The notes under the pieces: generated by a model
Seen by the model: only the letters and a program-made list of their open reading frames with translations
The model's database searches: none
Told to the model about the DNA's origin: nothing
Part shown: positions 31,138 through 39,127 of the stretch, one piece after another
How positions within the stretch are numbered: position 1 is the first letter of the stretch
Layout of the letters: each line of letters opens with the position of its first letter
Virus record (IMG/VR): IMGVR_UViG_3300042475_001650
Coordinates: 1-52,047 of that record
Source: a virus
Strand: one strand, 5' to 3'
DNA length: 52,047 bases
Program-made: the position numbers and the translations under genes

Positions 31138-31952
31138 CGACAGTCGGTTACACCAAGACGCTCAAGCCGGTGCGAGATTGGTCGCAACGGATCTGGCGGC
31201 TCCTGTTCGATCAGCAGCTCGAGATCACGCGCGGGCGCGTCGACGGGGCTTATCCGGTCGTCCTCGACGGCCATCTGGTGACCTCGGGCGCGGCGACCAA
31301 CGTCCTGATCCTCGAGGGCTCGACGATCAAGGATCCGTCCGTCGCACCGGCGGCGGGCTTGCAGATGTCGATCGTCTCGACCAGCGCGCAGGACGGGGTC
31401 AACGGGACAGGCGTCCGCTCGATCGTCCTGAACTACCTCGACGCGGATCTGATGCCGCACAGCGAGACGATCACGCTCAACGGCACGACGCCGGTCCTCA
31501 CGACCGCGACGAATATTAGGTGGGTCGGCGAGATCCACCTCCTGACCTACGGATCCGGAAAGGCGTTCGCCGGGGATCTGGCCGTGACGAACGGGGGCAC
31601 GCGATACAAGTTCATCACCGCCGGATCTCGGACGACGCGCAGCTCCGCCTATCGCGTCCCGGCAGGCAAGCGGCTGATCGTTCACACGCTCTACGCCGGG
31701 GCGACCTCGGGAACATCGGCCGCGCGGGTGTCCGTCGACTTCGTTGCATCCCGCATCAACAACGAGAGCTTCGCGGACGTCGGGCTGCTCATCACGCAGG
31801 GGTCGATCGCGCTGCAAGACAGCTCGGTGATCCTCTCGGACGGCGCGCTCTACGCGATCCCAGCGGGCGAGATCGTCGCTCTGCGCGCCACGACGGACAA
31901 GAGCGCGATAATCACCGGAGGGATGTATGGGTGGCTCGAAGATGCAGATTGA
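31134..31952 (+). CDS. Beta-rich protein in the head module, unknown (possible capsid spike)
   Basis: A 272-aa protein coupled to the previous gene (ATGA). The N-terminus has DWSQRIWRLLFDQQLEITRG, the rest is dominated by short strands with Thr/Ser/Gly: IVSTSAQDGVNGTGVRSIVL, HSETITLNGTTPVLTTATNI, YRVPAGKRLIVHTLYAGA. The fold looks like a virion surface or decoration protein. It is the last gene before a 192-bp non-coding gap. I could not match it to a named family. Confidence 0.65.
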   Translation: MTTVGYTKTLKPVRDWSQRIWRLLFDQQLEITRGRVDGAYPVVLDGHLVTSGAATNVLILEGSTIKDPSVAPAAGLQMSIVSTSAQDGVNGTGVRSIVLNYLDADLMPHSETITLNGTTPVLTTATNIRWVGEIHLLTYGSGKAFAGDLAVTNGGTRYKFITAGSRTTRSSAYRVPAGKRLIVHTLYAGATSGTSAARVSVDFVASRINNESFADVGLLITQGSIALQDSSVILSDGALYAIPAGEIVALRATTDKSAIITGGMYGWLEDAD

Positions 31953-31973
31953 GCGCGCCAAAAAAGTCGGAGT

Positions 31974-32010
31974 AGAGGACAGGTTTCCCTATAGTATTCT
32001 CCTGTCCTCT
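31974..32010 (+). repeat. 10-bp perfect inverted repeat in the gap upstream of the protease gene
   Basis: AGAGGACAGG (31974-31983) and CCTGTCCTCT (32001-32010) are separated by 17 bases that contain TATAGTATT. The gap 31953-32144 contains no gene. The AT-rich loop could hold a -10 element, in which case the arms could be operator half-sites. No good -35 was found. Confidence 0.5.
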
Positions 32011-32032
32011 CCTCACTCTGGATCTTCGGGTG

Positions 32033-32080
32033 GAACCCCAAGGGGAGCCCTGCTATCGCAGGGTCACCCCTCGGAGGTTC
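32033..32080 (+). terminator. Long imperfect stem-loop before the protease-capsid genes
   Basis: Outer arms GAACC (32033-32037) and GGTTC (32076-32080), middle arms GGGG (32042-32045) and CCCC (32067-32070), inner arms GCCCTGC (32047-32053) and GCAGGGT (32058-32064, one G-T pair), loop TATC. Five Ts follow at 32087-32091 and seven at 32104-32110. It may terminate or attenuate transcription between the portal group and the capsid group, or mark an RNA-processing site. A classical intrinsic terminator would have the T-run closer to the stem. Confidence 0.5.
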
Positions 32081-32144
32081 TGGCCGTTTTTGAGCCCTCC
32101 TCGTTTTTTTGTCCTCCCGCGTCCACCATGAGAAGGATCTGACA

Positions 32145-33302
32145 ATGCCCTACGCGACGAACGACGATCTCCCGGACGCGGTGAAGCGCGTCCTGACATC
32201 GGACAAGGCGCGCTCGATCTGGCGGCGCGTCTTCAACGAGAGCATGGACAGCGGCTATCAAGAGGGCCGGGCGTTCGGCGCGGCCTATGCTGCGATCGAG
32301 AGCGCGGGCTACAAGAAGGGCGAGGACGGGGTCTACATCGAGAAGGCGCAGTATGAGGGCCGCGACGTCGAGCTCGACAAGCCCTTCCGGCTCCCGCGCG
32401 GCGCGACCAAGAAGTTCGGGGTCTACGTCAAGGACGGCGAGCGCGTGCGCCGGGTCACGTTCGGGGATCCGAAGATGGAGATCCGCCGGGACGACCCCGA
32501 AGCCCGCGCCAATTTCCGCGCGCGGCACTCATGCGACAGCGCGACCGACAAGACCTCGGCGCGGTATTGGTCCTGCAAGATGTGGGAAAGTGGCACCTCA
32601 GTATCGGAGATGACGAAGATGGAAAACATCGGCAAGCGGCAGATCTCGGACGACGTCTTCACGACGCCGATCGAGGCCGTGCAGCGCGCGCACCAGCTCG
32701 GGCTCGGGCTCGTCGCGCATATGACCGAAGGGCCGGACGGGCAGGCGTTCTACATGCCGGGCGCGACCCACGAGGCTTATCTCGAGATGGTCGGAGAGGC
32801 CGGGCTTATCATGCCGGAGAGCCTAGATCCGGAGCAGCCCGAAGTCGAGGATCCGACCGAGGATCTGATCGAGACCGTGATCGAGGCCGCGATCGGCGCG
32901 ATCCTCGAGGCGCGGGTCGAGAAGCGCGCAGCCAAGATCCTCAAAATGGACGACGAAGCGCGGATCGTCTGGGGCTGGGCTTCGGTCGTCTCGATCGACG
33001 GCAAGCCAATGGTCGACCGGCAAGGCGACATCATCTCGCCCGAGGTCATGACGAAGGCCGCAGACAATTTCATGGCCGACGTCCGCACCGCGAAAGCGAT
33101 GCACGAAGGGGGCAAGATCGGGGAGGTGATCCACTCCTTCCCGCTCACAAAGGAGCTCGGAGCAGCCCTTGGGATACATTCTGCGCTCGAGGGCTGGGTC
33201 GTAGCTATGAAAGTGCACGACGATAGTGTATGGAATAGGGTTAAGAGCGGAGAGCTCGCCGCCTTTAGCATCGGGGGCATGGGGAAAAGAAATGCCGTTT
33301 AA
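32145..33302 (+). CDS. ChaB-XkdF-like prohead protease, C-terminus in the next frame
   Basis: A 385-aa protein from ATG 32145 (GAAGGAT upstream; a TTG at 32109 is less likely). Residues about 1-65 match ChaB (DLPDAVKRVLTSDKARSIWR, EGRAFGAAYAAIESAGYKKG). Residues about 65-155 form a domain with KKFGVYVKDGERVRRVTFGD and RARHSCDSATD. Residues about 265-385 match the XkdF-like serine protease (DRQGDIISPEVMTKAADNFM, GWVVAMKVHDDSVWNRVKSG, FSIGG). The usual family ending (ELSLVDEPANP) lies in the overlapping +1 frame of the next gene. Maturation protease of the prohead is inferred. Confidence 0.83.
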   Translation: MPYATNDDLPDAVKRVLTSDKARSIWRRVFNESMDSGYQEGRAFGAAYAAIESAGYKKGEDGVYIEKAQYEGRDVELDKPFRLPRGATKKFGVYVKDGERVRRVTFGDPKMEIRRDDPEARANFRARHSCDSATDKTSARYWSCKMWESGTSVSEMTKMENIGKRQISDDVFTTPIEAVQRAHQLGLGLVAHMTEGPDGQAFYMPGATHEAYLEMVGEAGLIMPESLDPEQPEVEDPTEDLIETVIEAAIGAILEARVEKRAAKILKMDDEARIVWGWASVVSIDGKPMVDRQGDIISPEVMTKAADNFMADVRTAKAMHEGGKIGEVIHSFPLTKELGAALGIHSALEGWVVAMKVHDDSVWNRVKSGELAAFSIGGMGKRNAV

Positions 33303-34128
33303 CGTCACGGACCTCGAATTGATCGAGCTCTCGCTCGTCGACGAGCCCGCCAACCCCGCAGCGCGCGTCGTCATGTTTAAGCGCGACAGCGCGCCGGACG
33401 AGATGAAAATCAAAGAATTGATCGAGGGGGGGATGTCCGAGGACGAAGCCCGCGAGCAAGTTGCGCGTATGAGGCGCAACAAGGGGGCCGGACCGACCGG
33501 CGATCTGGACAAAGGAGACAACTCGATGTCCGATCAAGAGAAGCGCCTCGAGGATCTCGAGGCCGCGAACAAGCGTCTCTCGGCTTCCGTCGAAACGCTT
33601 GCGAAGTCGCTGGAAGGCGAAGGCTTCGTCGTGCAGATCGCCGACGACGCCGTCACCGTCGAAAAGCGCAAGGCTGAAGACTACATCGAGGTCGGCGGCG
33701 AGATGGTCCTCAAGAGCGTGCTCCCTGCGAGCGTCCTCTCGGTGATCGCCAAGCAGGCCGACGAGCTGGCCGAGGTCAACAAGCGCCTCGCCGCCGAGGA
33801 GCTGACGAAGCGCGTGAGCGCCGAGATCCCGCACCTCGCAGGCGACGCAGCGACCAAGGGCGCGGTCCTCAAGGCGATCGACGCGATCGCGGACGAGGCC
33901 GTTCGCAAGGCCGCTCATGCCATGCTGAAAGGCGCGAACTCCGTCGCCTCGAAGCTGACCCGCGAGTTCGGCACCGTCGCTCCGCAAGAGACCGACGCGA
34001 TGACCGAGCTCAACAAAATGGCCGAAGACTACTCCGCCGAAAAGAAGGTCACGTTCGCCAAGGCGTTTGCCGAGGTGACCAAGACCGGACGCGGCGCGGA
34101 ACTCTTTGCCAAGCGCAACGTGCAGTAA
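33292..34128 (+). CDS. Protease C-terminal segment fused to scaffold
   Basis: A 278-aa frame that overlaps the protease by 11 bp. It begins MPFNVTDLELIELSLVDEPA and NPAARVVMFKR, which is the normal C-terminal part of XkdF-like proteases, then a linker and a long helical scaffold. Either it is made by reinitiation at ATG 33292 (weak ribosome binding site), or the two frames are joined by +1 slippage at AAA AGA (33285-33290), where AAA can re-pair on the adjacent AAA and the A-site codon AGA is rare in this GC-rich sequence. Confidence 0.75.
   Translation: MPFNVTDLELIELSLVDEPANPAARVVMFKRDSAPDEMKIKELIEGGMSEDEAREQVARMRRNKGAGPTGDLDKGDNSMSDQEKRLEDLEAANKRLSASVETLAKSLEGEGFVVQIADDAVTVEKRKAEDYIEVGGEMVLKSVLPASVLSVIAKQADELAEVNKRLAAEELTKRVSAEIPHLAGDAATKGAVLKAIDAIADEAVRKAAHAMLKGANSVASKLTREFGTVAPQETDAMTELNKMAEDYSAEKKVTFAKAFAEVTKTGRGAELFAKRNVQ
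33526..34128 (+). CDS. Internal in-frame scaffolding protein (lambda Nu3-like)
   Basis: Inside the previous gene, ATG 33526 has a very good ribosome binding site (AAAGGAG, 8 nt spacing) and opens a 200-aa product: MSDQEKRLEDLEAANKRLSA, a coiled coil, then EVNKRLAAEELTKRVSAEIP and KVTFAKAFAEVTKTGRGAEL. It should be more strongly translated than the upstream start. A free scaffold nested at the end of a protease gene is the lambda C/Nu3 arrangement. It directly precedes the decoration and capsid genes. Confidence 0.78.
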   Translation: MSDQEKRLEDLEAANKRLSASVETLAKSLEGEGFVVQIADDAVTVEKRKAEDYIEVGGEMVLKSVLPASVLSVIAKQADELAEVNKRLAAEELTKRVSAEIPHLAGDAATKGAVLKAIDAIADEAVRKAAHAMLKGANSVASKLTREFGTVAPQETDAMTELNKMAEDYSAEKKVTFAKAFAEVTKTGRGAELFAKRNVQ

Positions 34129-34140
34129 GGAGGCCCACAG

Positions 34141-34512
34141 ATGGCAACTCAAGACAACATGCTCTGCGTCACTCTGGAGGCCGGTGCTGACCTCTCGACG
34201 AAGCAGTTCTATTTCGTAAGCGTCGCAGCGGATGGTCAGATCGACCCCACCGGCGACGGTCTCGATGCGGACGGCGTCCTGCAAGACGCTCCCGCCGCCG
34301 CCGGGCGCGCTGCGCTCGTGGCGATCGCTGGTAAGGTCAAGGTCGTTTGCGGTGGCGTCGTCACCCGTGGCGGTCCCGTGGCCTCGGACGCGAACGGCAC
34401 CGCAGTAAACGCCGCAACCGGGGACATCATCCTCGGCGTGGCTCTTGAAACCGGCGCTTCTGGGCGGATCATCGAGATCCTGTTCCAGCCGCGCGGCGCA
34501 GTTCCAGCATAA
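34141..34512 (+). CDS. Capsid decoration protein (DUF2190-like)
   Basis: A 123-aa beta-rich protein with AAGGAGG upstream. LCVTLEAGADLSTKQFYFVS, DADGVLQDAPAAAGRAALVA, GKVKVVCGGVVTRGG and ATGDIILGVALETGASGRII fit the DUF2190-type trimeric head-decoration proteins that bind the outside of HK97-fold capsids. It lies directly before the major capsid gene, the common order. Confidence 0.82.
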   Translation: MATQDNMLCVTLEAGADLSTKQFYFVSVAADGQIDPTGDGLDADGVLQDAPAAAGRAALVAIAGKVKVVCGGVVTRGGPVASDANGTAVNAATGDIILGVALETGASGRIIEILFQPRGAVPA

Positions 34513-34529
34513 GGCAGGGGATTTAGATC

Positions 34530-35522
34530 ATGACCCAACCCACCGTCGGCTCGTTCCACATTGACGCAGCCCTTACCAACATCTCCTTGGCGCTCCTCCA
34601 AAACCCGCAGAGCTTCGTCGCTTCGCGCGTTTTCCAGAACGTGCCGGTGCAGAAGCAGTCGGACAAATACTTCACGTTCGATCGCTCGCATTTCAACCGC
34701 AACGGCGCTAAGAAGCGCGCCGCCGGTGCTCGCGTGTCCGAGGTGGGCTACGCCCTCTCGAACGACAGCTATTTCTGCGAGGAATATGGCGTCGCGATCC
34801 CGATCCCCGATCAGGTCCGCTCTAACGCAGATCCGGCCGCAGACCCCGCTCGCGCAGCCGCCGAGCTGGCGACGCACCAGATGCTGATCCAGAAGGAAGC
34901 CGACTTCTCGTCGTCGTTCTTCTCGACCGGGCTCTGGGGAACCGACGTCACCGGCGTCGCTTCTTCGCCGTCGACCGGGCAGGTCATCCGCTGGTCGGAC
35001 ACCACCTCGGGCGACCCGATCGGCAACGTCCGCACCGGGATCGACACGATCCTCGGTTCGACCGGCATCAAGCCGAACGTGATGGTCATGGGCCGTCAAG
35101 TTTACTCGGCGCTGATCGATCACCCGGACGTGCAGGGTCGCATCAACGGCGGCGCGACCACCTCCCAGCCCTCGATCGCCTCCTTGAACCTGCTCGCGCA
35201 GATCTTCGAGGTCGACGAGGTCATGGTCGGCGAAGCGATCCAGAACACCGCAGCAGAGGGCGACACCGCCGCTCACTCGTTCATTCTGGGCAAGAAGTGC
35301 TTGCTGACCTACCGTCCGGCAGCTCCGGGCATCATGACCCCGGCCGCAGGCTACACCTTCTCGTGGGCAGGCTATCTGGGCGGCACGAACGAGTATGGCT
35401 TCGTCATCGACACCAAGCGTCGCGATGAAGAAGACACGGACGTGATCCGCGCTCGCGCGCACTACGACCACAAGCTCGTCTCCTCGGCTCTGGGCTTCTT
35501 CTGGGACGCGATCGTCGCATGA
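34530..35522 (+). CDS. Major capsid protein
   Basis: A 330-aa protein after scaffold and decoration. It has VASRVFQNVPVQKQSDKYFT, QVRSNADPAADPARAAAELA, IRWSDTTSGDPIGNVRTGID, VMVMGRQVYSALIDHPDVQG and KKCLLTYRPAAPGIMTPAAG, typical of HK97-fold coat proteins of the P22/E-type superfamily. An upstream GGGGAT is present. Its stop overlaps the next start (ATGA). No internal protease site can be fixed by eye. Confidence 0.92.
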   Translation: MTQPTVGSFHIDAALTNISLALLQNPQSFVASRVFQNVPVQKQSDKYFTFDRSHFNRNGAKKRAAGARVSEVGYALSNDSYFCEEYGVAIPIPDQVRSNADPAADPARAAAELATHQMLIQKEADFSSSFFSTGLWGTDVTGVASSPSTGQVIRWSDTTSGDPIGNVRTGIDTILGSTGIKPNVMVMGRQVYSALIDHPDVQGRINGGATTSQPSIASLNLLAQIFEVDEVMVGEAIQNTAAEGDTAAHSFILGKKCLLTYRPAAPGIMTPAAGYTFSWAGYLGGTNEYGFVIDTKRRDEEDTDVIRARAHYDHKLVSSALGFFWDAIVA

Positions 35523-35809
35523 TGAAAGTCGAGCAGAGATCTTTCCAGAAGTCGGACCCGCTCTTTGCGTTCCGCTCGTTCGTGGCTCACGGGCGGCGGT
35601 TCAACAGAGGCGCGGCGTTTGATTGGCAGGCCCTTGGCATTGCCGCAGAGAAGGTCGAGCTCCTATTCCGGGCGGGTAAGGTCCGCCATTACGCGCCCGG
35701 AAATCCTGAAATCGACCTCACAGACGAAGGCCTCGGCGAAAAGCTCGCCGAGGACGTTCCTGATCCCGCACCGGCTAAGAAGGCCAAAGCGAAGAAGGTG
35801 GCAGAATGA
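35519..35809 (+). CDS. Small protein after the capsid gene (96 aa)
   Basis: Coupled to the capsid gene (GCATGATG; two adjacent ATGs). It has VEQRSFQKSDPLFAFRSFVA and a Lys/Ala-rich tail PAPAKKAKAKKVAE. A small connector or head-tail linker is likely from position; no family assigned. Confidence 0.68.
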   Translation: MMKVEQRSFQKSDPLFAFRSFVAHGRRFNRGAAFDWQALGIAAEKVELLFRAGKVRHYAPGNPEIDLTDEGLGEKLAEDVPDPAPAKKAKAKKVAE

Positions 35810-36264
35810 CGTGGACCTACGGGGGCGCGCCCGGCACAACGACCTCGGCGACGCGGCGCGACGCCGTGCGCCTCCTCGTAGGTGACACCGACACCACCGA
35901 TCAGCAGGTCACCGACGAGGAGATCGCTTTCGCGCTCTCGCAGACGTCGGATGACATCTACAACGCAGGCGCGCTCATGTGCCGGACGATCGCCGGGAAA
36001 TACTCCCGGCTCGTCGACACCAGCATCGAGAGCGTCTCCTCCTCCTATTCCCAGCGCGCCAAGCAATACTCGGAGCTCGCCGTTCGCCTCGTAAAAGAGG
36101 GCAAGCGGCTGGGGTCCGTCGGGCTCGGCGTGCCGGTCGCGGGCGGGATGTCGATTTCGGAGATGGAAAGCGTCGAGGACGATCTCGATCGCGTCCCGTC
36201 GGCCTTCCGGGTCGACCAGTTCTCGAACCCGCCGCGCTTCGACCCCATGCTTGACGAGGACTGA
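35806..36264 (+). CDS. Head-tail connector (adaptor) protein
   Basis: A 152-aa protein overlapping the previous gene by ATGA. The helical SATRRDAVRLLVGDTDTTDQ, TDEEIAFALSQTSDDIYNAG and AKQYSELAVRLVKEGKRLGS fit the gp6/gp15-type adaptor that binds the portal ring after DNA packaging. Position after the capsid gene supports this. Confidence 0.75.
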   Translation: MTWTYGGAPGTTTSATRRDAVRLLVGDTDTTDQQVTDEEIAFALSQTSDDIYNAGALMCRTIAGKYSRLVDTSIESVSSSYSQRAKQYSELAVRLVKEGKRLGSVGLGVPVAGGMSISEMESVEDDLDRVPSAFRVDQFSNPPRFDPMLDED

Positions 36265-36269
36265 TCGCA

Positions 36270-36647
36270 ATGCCGACCGGAGCGGAGATGCAACGGGATG
36301 TCGTCGCGCTCCTCCGGGAGCACGGCTACAATCTGACTTTCCGGCGTCCGGGCAATGGCGGATCCTACAACCCGGGGACCGGCGCGGTCTCGGGCGGGTC
36401 GAACGCCGACGAGACGGCGCGCGTCGTCTTTCTCAATTACACCTCGCGCGACATCGACGGGACGCTCGTCCAGCGCGGAGACCGCAAGGCGGTGATGGCC
36501 GCGACCTATAACGGGACCGCGCTCTCGAAGACACCGCAGATCGACGACGAGCTGCGCGGAGAGGGCGACGCGGTGCGGGTCGTCTCGGTCCAGACGATCA
36601 AGAGCGGCGCGACGATCCTCGCCTATATCTGCCAAGCGAGGGAATGA
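36270..36647 (+). CDS. Head closure (stopper) protein
   Basis: A 125-aa beta-rich protein: LREHGYNLTFRRPGNGGSYN, GSNADETARVVFLNYTSRDI, IQRGDRK-like VQRGDRKAVMAATY and VVSVQTIKSGATILAYICQA. This fits small stopper proteins that close the connector. Its stop overlaps the gp10-like gene start (ATGA). Confidence 0.72.
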   Translation: MPTGAEMQRDVVALLREHGYNLTFRRPGNGGSYNPGTGAVSGGSNADETARVVFLNYTSRDIDGTLVQRGDRKAVMAATYNGTALSKTPQIDDELRGEGDAVRVVSVQTIKSGATILAYICQARE

Positions 36648-37081
36648 TGGCGAACGGGCAGATCCTTCAACAGATCACAGTCGACCTCGACAAGCTCGCC
36701 GAGAAGGCGGGCGTCACGGTCGCGCAGGCGCGCAATGAATTTGCAAACCGGCTCTCGCTTGAGGTCGTGCGGGGCACGCCGGTGAAGACCGGGAGGCTCA
36801 GAGCGTCGTGGTTTCTCTCCCCGACGCTTACCGGGTCTCCCGGCGCTTCTCCCGGCGAGGCGACAGCAGGCGCGCCCGGAGCGACGCTCGCTCGCCTCTC
36901 TGGGCAAGCCGGATCTATCGCAAACCTCGACGGCTCGATCTACCTCCTCAACGGCGCGAACTATGCGATCTTCGTCGAGGCGAAGACGCAGTTCCTCCGC
37001 AAGGTGCTGGCGCGGTCCTCGGCGATCGCCGCCGACGTCGTGACCGAGATCCGAAACATCAAGGCGACGGGGATCCCATGA
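36644..37081 (+). CDS. Tail-completion protein (HK97 gp10-like), complete
   Basis: The complete 145-aa counterpart of the fragment at window position 1. It starts MMANGQILQQITVDLDKLAE, with the gp10 signature GTPVKTGRLRASW in the middle. From base 36738 on it aligns with base 1 of the window. Coding continues without a break from the head genes into the second tail module, so the join to version B is intact at this end. Confidence 0.87.
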   Translation: MMANGQILQQITVDLDKLAEKAGVTVAQARNEFANRLSLEVVRGTPVKTGRLRASWFLSPTLTGSPGASPGEATAGAPGATLARLSGQAGSIANLDGSIYLLNGANYAIFVEAKTQFLRKVLARSSAIAADVVTEIRNIKATGIP

Positions 37082-37497
37082 CCGTTATGCAGGACATCCG
37101 CGCGGCGCTTGAACAGCAGATCGCAAACGTCTCGGGGATCCCGTCCTCGAGCAATCGCGCTTGGGAGAACGTCCGCTTCACGCCGACGACCAACACCGCT
37201 TGGGTCCGGATGGCGCTCGTCCCGGTGACGAGCCGCCCGGCCGTGCGCGGGCCGAGCCCGCAGATCCGGCACGACGGGAGCTTCCTCGTGACCGCGCACC
37301 TCCCAGAGGGAGCAGGACCGGCGGCAGCGGACGCTCTGGCCGACGCGATCCGCGCGGCGTTCACGGTCGACACCGGTCTAACCTCGGGCGGCGTGACCGT
37401 CCGCTTCAACTATGCCGAACGCGGGGTCGCGGTGCTCGATACGCCGTGGTATATCGTCACCGTCTCGATCTCGTGGTATACCTACACCAGCTCATAA
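37078..37497 (+). CDS. Tail terminator protein, version B
   Basis: A 139-aa counterpart of 341-760 with four substitutions (residues 5, 24, 25 and 60). Coupled to the gp10-like gene by ATGA. Role inferred as for version A: capping of the tail tube. Confidence 0.75.
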   Translation: MTVMQDIRAALEQQIANVSGIPSSSNRAWENVRFTPTTNTAWVRMALVPVTSRPAVRGPSPQIRHDGSFLVTAHLPEGAGPAAADALADAIRAAFTVDTGLTSGGVTVRFNYAERGVAVLDTPWYIVTVSISWYTYTSS

Positions 37498-37512
37498 TAG
37501 GAGGGCTCAGAA

Positions 37513-38424
37513 ATGGCTTTTGCACAGGGTTCCAGAACGCAGCTCGCCTATGTGGTCGAGAGCACTTACGGCACGACACCGGGCACCCCGGCAATGGTCG
37601 CGCTTCCGTTCAACACTCACTCGCTCGATCTCACCAAGACGCGCGTTCAATCGGCAGAGATCACTCCCGACCGTATGCCTCGGATCGACCGGCACGGGCA
37701 GCGCACCGTCTCGGGCGACATCGTCGTCGAGATGCGCCCGGCGGACTATGATTTCCTTCTCGAGGCTGCGCTGTTCGGCGCGTTTTCGACCAACGTCCTA
37801 AACACCGGCACGACCGTGAAGTCGTTCACCGCCGAAGACGGCGCGCTCGACATCACACAGTATCGCGCGTTCAGTGGCTGCATGGTCAACACGATGCAGA
37901 TGTCGATCGCACCGAACCAGATGACGACCGCGACCTTCGGGATCATCGGCAAGAATATGACCCAGAGCACGAGCCCGCTCGACGCGACCTTGACCGCCGC
38001 CTCGGGCAACGAGCCTTTCGACAGCTTTTCCGGCGCGATCGAAGAAGGCGGGAGCGCGATCGCCTATGTGAACGCGATTGATTTCACGCTCAACAACAAC
38101 CTGAACCCGTCCTTCGTTCTGGGCGCGACGACCACTCCTCAGATGGAGTTCGGGATGTCGACGCTCGAGGGCACGATGACCGTCTACTATCAGGACAAGG
38201 CGCTGATCGATAAGTTCCTCGGGGAGACCGAGAGCTCGCTCTCGATCGTGCTGGACGACCGCGTCGCCGGGCTGAACTACACGCTCCTCATGCCTCGGAT
38301 CAAGATCAACGGCGCGGCCGTCCCGGTGGCAAACCCGCAATCCCGGCTTATCACGATCCCGTTCGTCGCCTTGCGCGACAGCTCGACCGGGACGCAGCTC
38401 CGGATCACCCGCACGACCTCCTGA
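37513..38424 (+). CDS. Major tail tube protein, version B
   Basis: A 303-aa counterpart of 776-1681. Changes cluster at residues 14-30 (VVESTYGTTPGTPAMV), around residue 150 and at the C-terminus (TRTTS instead of TKT). The core strands and the YYQDKALIDKFLGETESS region are the same. AGGAGG precedes the ATG. Confidence 0.85.
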   Translation: MAFAQGSRTQLAYVVESTYGTTPGTPAMVALPFNTHSLDLTKTRVQSAEITPDRMPRIDRHGQRTVSGDIVVEMRPADYDFLLEAALFGAFSTNVLNTGTTVKSFTAEDGALDITQYRAFSGCMVNTMQMSIAPNQMTTATFGIIGKNMTQSTSPLDATLTAASGNEPFDSFSGAIEEGGSAIAYVNAIDFTLNNNLNPSFVLGATTTPQMEFGMSTLEGTMTVYYQDKALIDKFLGETESSLSIVLDDRVAGLNYTLLMPRIKINGAAVPVANPQSRLITIPFVALRDSSTGTQLRITRTTS

Positions 38425-38435
38425 TAGGGCATCGC

Positions 38436-38801
38436 ATGGACCTCTACGACCTCACCTTCCGCGACACCTACACTTATCAGATCCTGCATCCGATCACCAA
38501 GGAACCCGTCCCGCACGCGGACGGGTCTCCTCAGTGGATCGAGCTCTATGGATCCGACACCCGGCAATATCGCAACGCTCTGGCCGAGGTCGCTCGGCTC
38601 GACATCGCCGACCCGACCGAGAAGCTGATCGCGTTCCTCGGCCGGATCACGGCGCGCTGGCATATTGAAGTCGGAGGCGCGACACCGAAAATCGAGGACG
38701 CGCCCGAGATCTTCGGGAAGCTCCCGTCGTGGCTGCGCGATGATGTCTTCGCGGCGGCGTCGGACCGCGCCAATTTTTTCGGCGCAGCCTCGGGGAGCTG
38801 A
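38436..38801 (+). CDS. Tail assembly chaperone, short form, version B
   Basis: 121 aa, one residue different from version A (Ile for Leu in ARLDIADP). The -1 slippery heptamer is kept at 38774-38780. Confidence 0.88.
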   Translation: MDLYDLTFRDTYTYQILHPITKEPVPHADGSPQWIELYGSDTRQYRNALAEVARLDIADPTEKLIAFLGRITARWHIEVGGATPKIEDAPEIFGKLPSWLRDDVFAAASDRANFFGAASGS

Positions 38802-39127
38802 TCGCGCACGCCGGGGCGGTTTTTCTGCTCGCGCAGAAGGACAAGGACGGGATCACGCTGCGCGAGCATTACGAGCAGGCCGCGAAGGCGACGGGGATCC
38901 GGCCACCAGAGCTCGACGTCCCGCCCTTGCCGGAGGCGCTGACCGAGTTCTGGGGCGTTTTCTTGCGCTTGCACCGCGCTCGACAGGCCGACGCGCCAAT
39001 AGCCTTTTCCGAGGTCTTGGCGTATAGTTCGCTCACGGGGCGGATCTTCACGCCGCTCGAGGTCGACGCGATCTCCGAACTGGACGCTCTATGGCACCAA
39101 GAGAGGGCTAAGAAGTGGCAGACATAG
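38436..39127 (+). CDS. Tail assembly chaperone, frameshifted long form, version B
   Basis: With -1 slippage the product is 230 aa, ending in ALWHQERAKKWQT with stop TAG at 39125-39127. The extension is one codon longer than in version A because the end of the gene and the start of the tape measure differ. The T-domain residues are otherwise nearly the same. Confidence 0.87.
38774..38780 (+). promoter_or_regulatory. -1 frameshift heptamer T TTT TTC, version B
   Basis: Same frame position as in version A (AAT TTT TTC). Third-position changes in the neighbouring codons (GCT to GCC) leave the heptamer untouched. Confidence 0.88.

Noticed and set aside
32033-32080. tRNA or tRNA-like structure because of the GGTTC motif
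   Set aside because: The arms form one long interrupted hairpin; there is no anticodon arm, no D arm and no CCA-proximal pairing of the right length.
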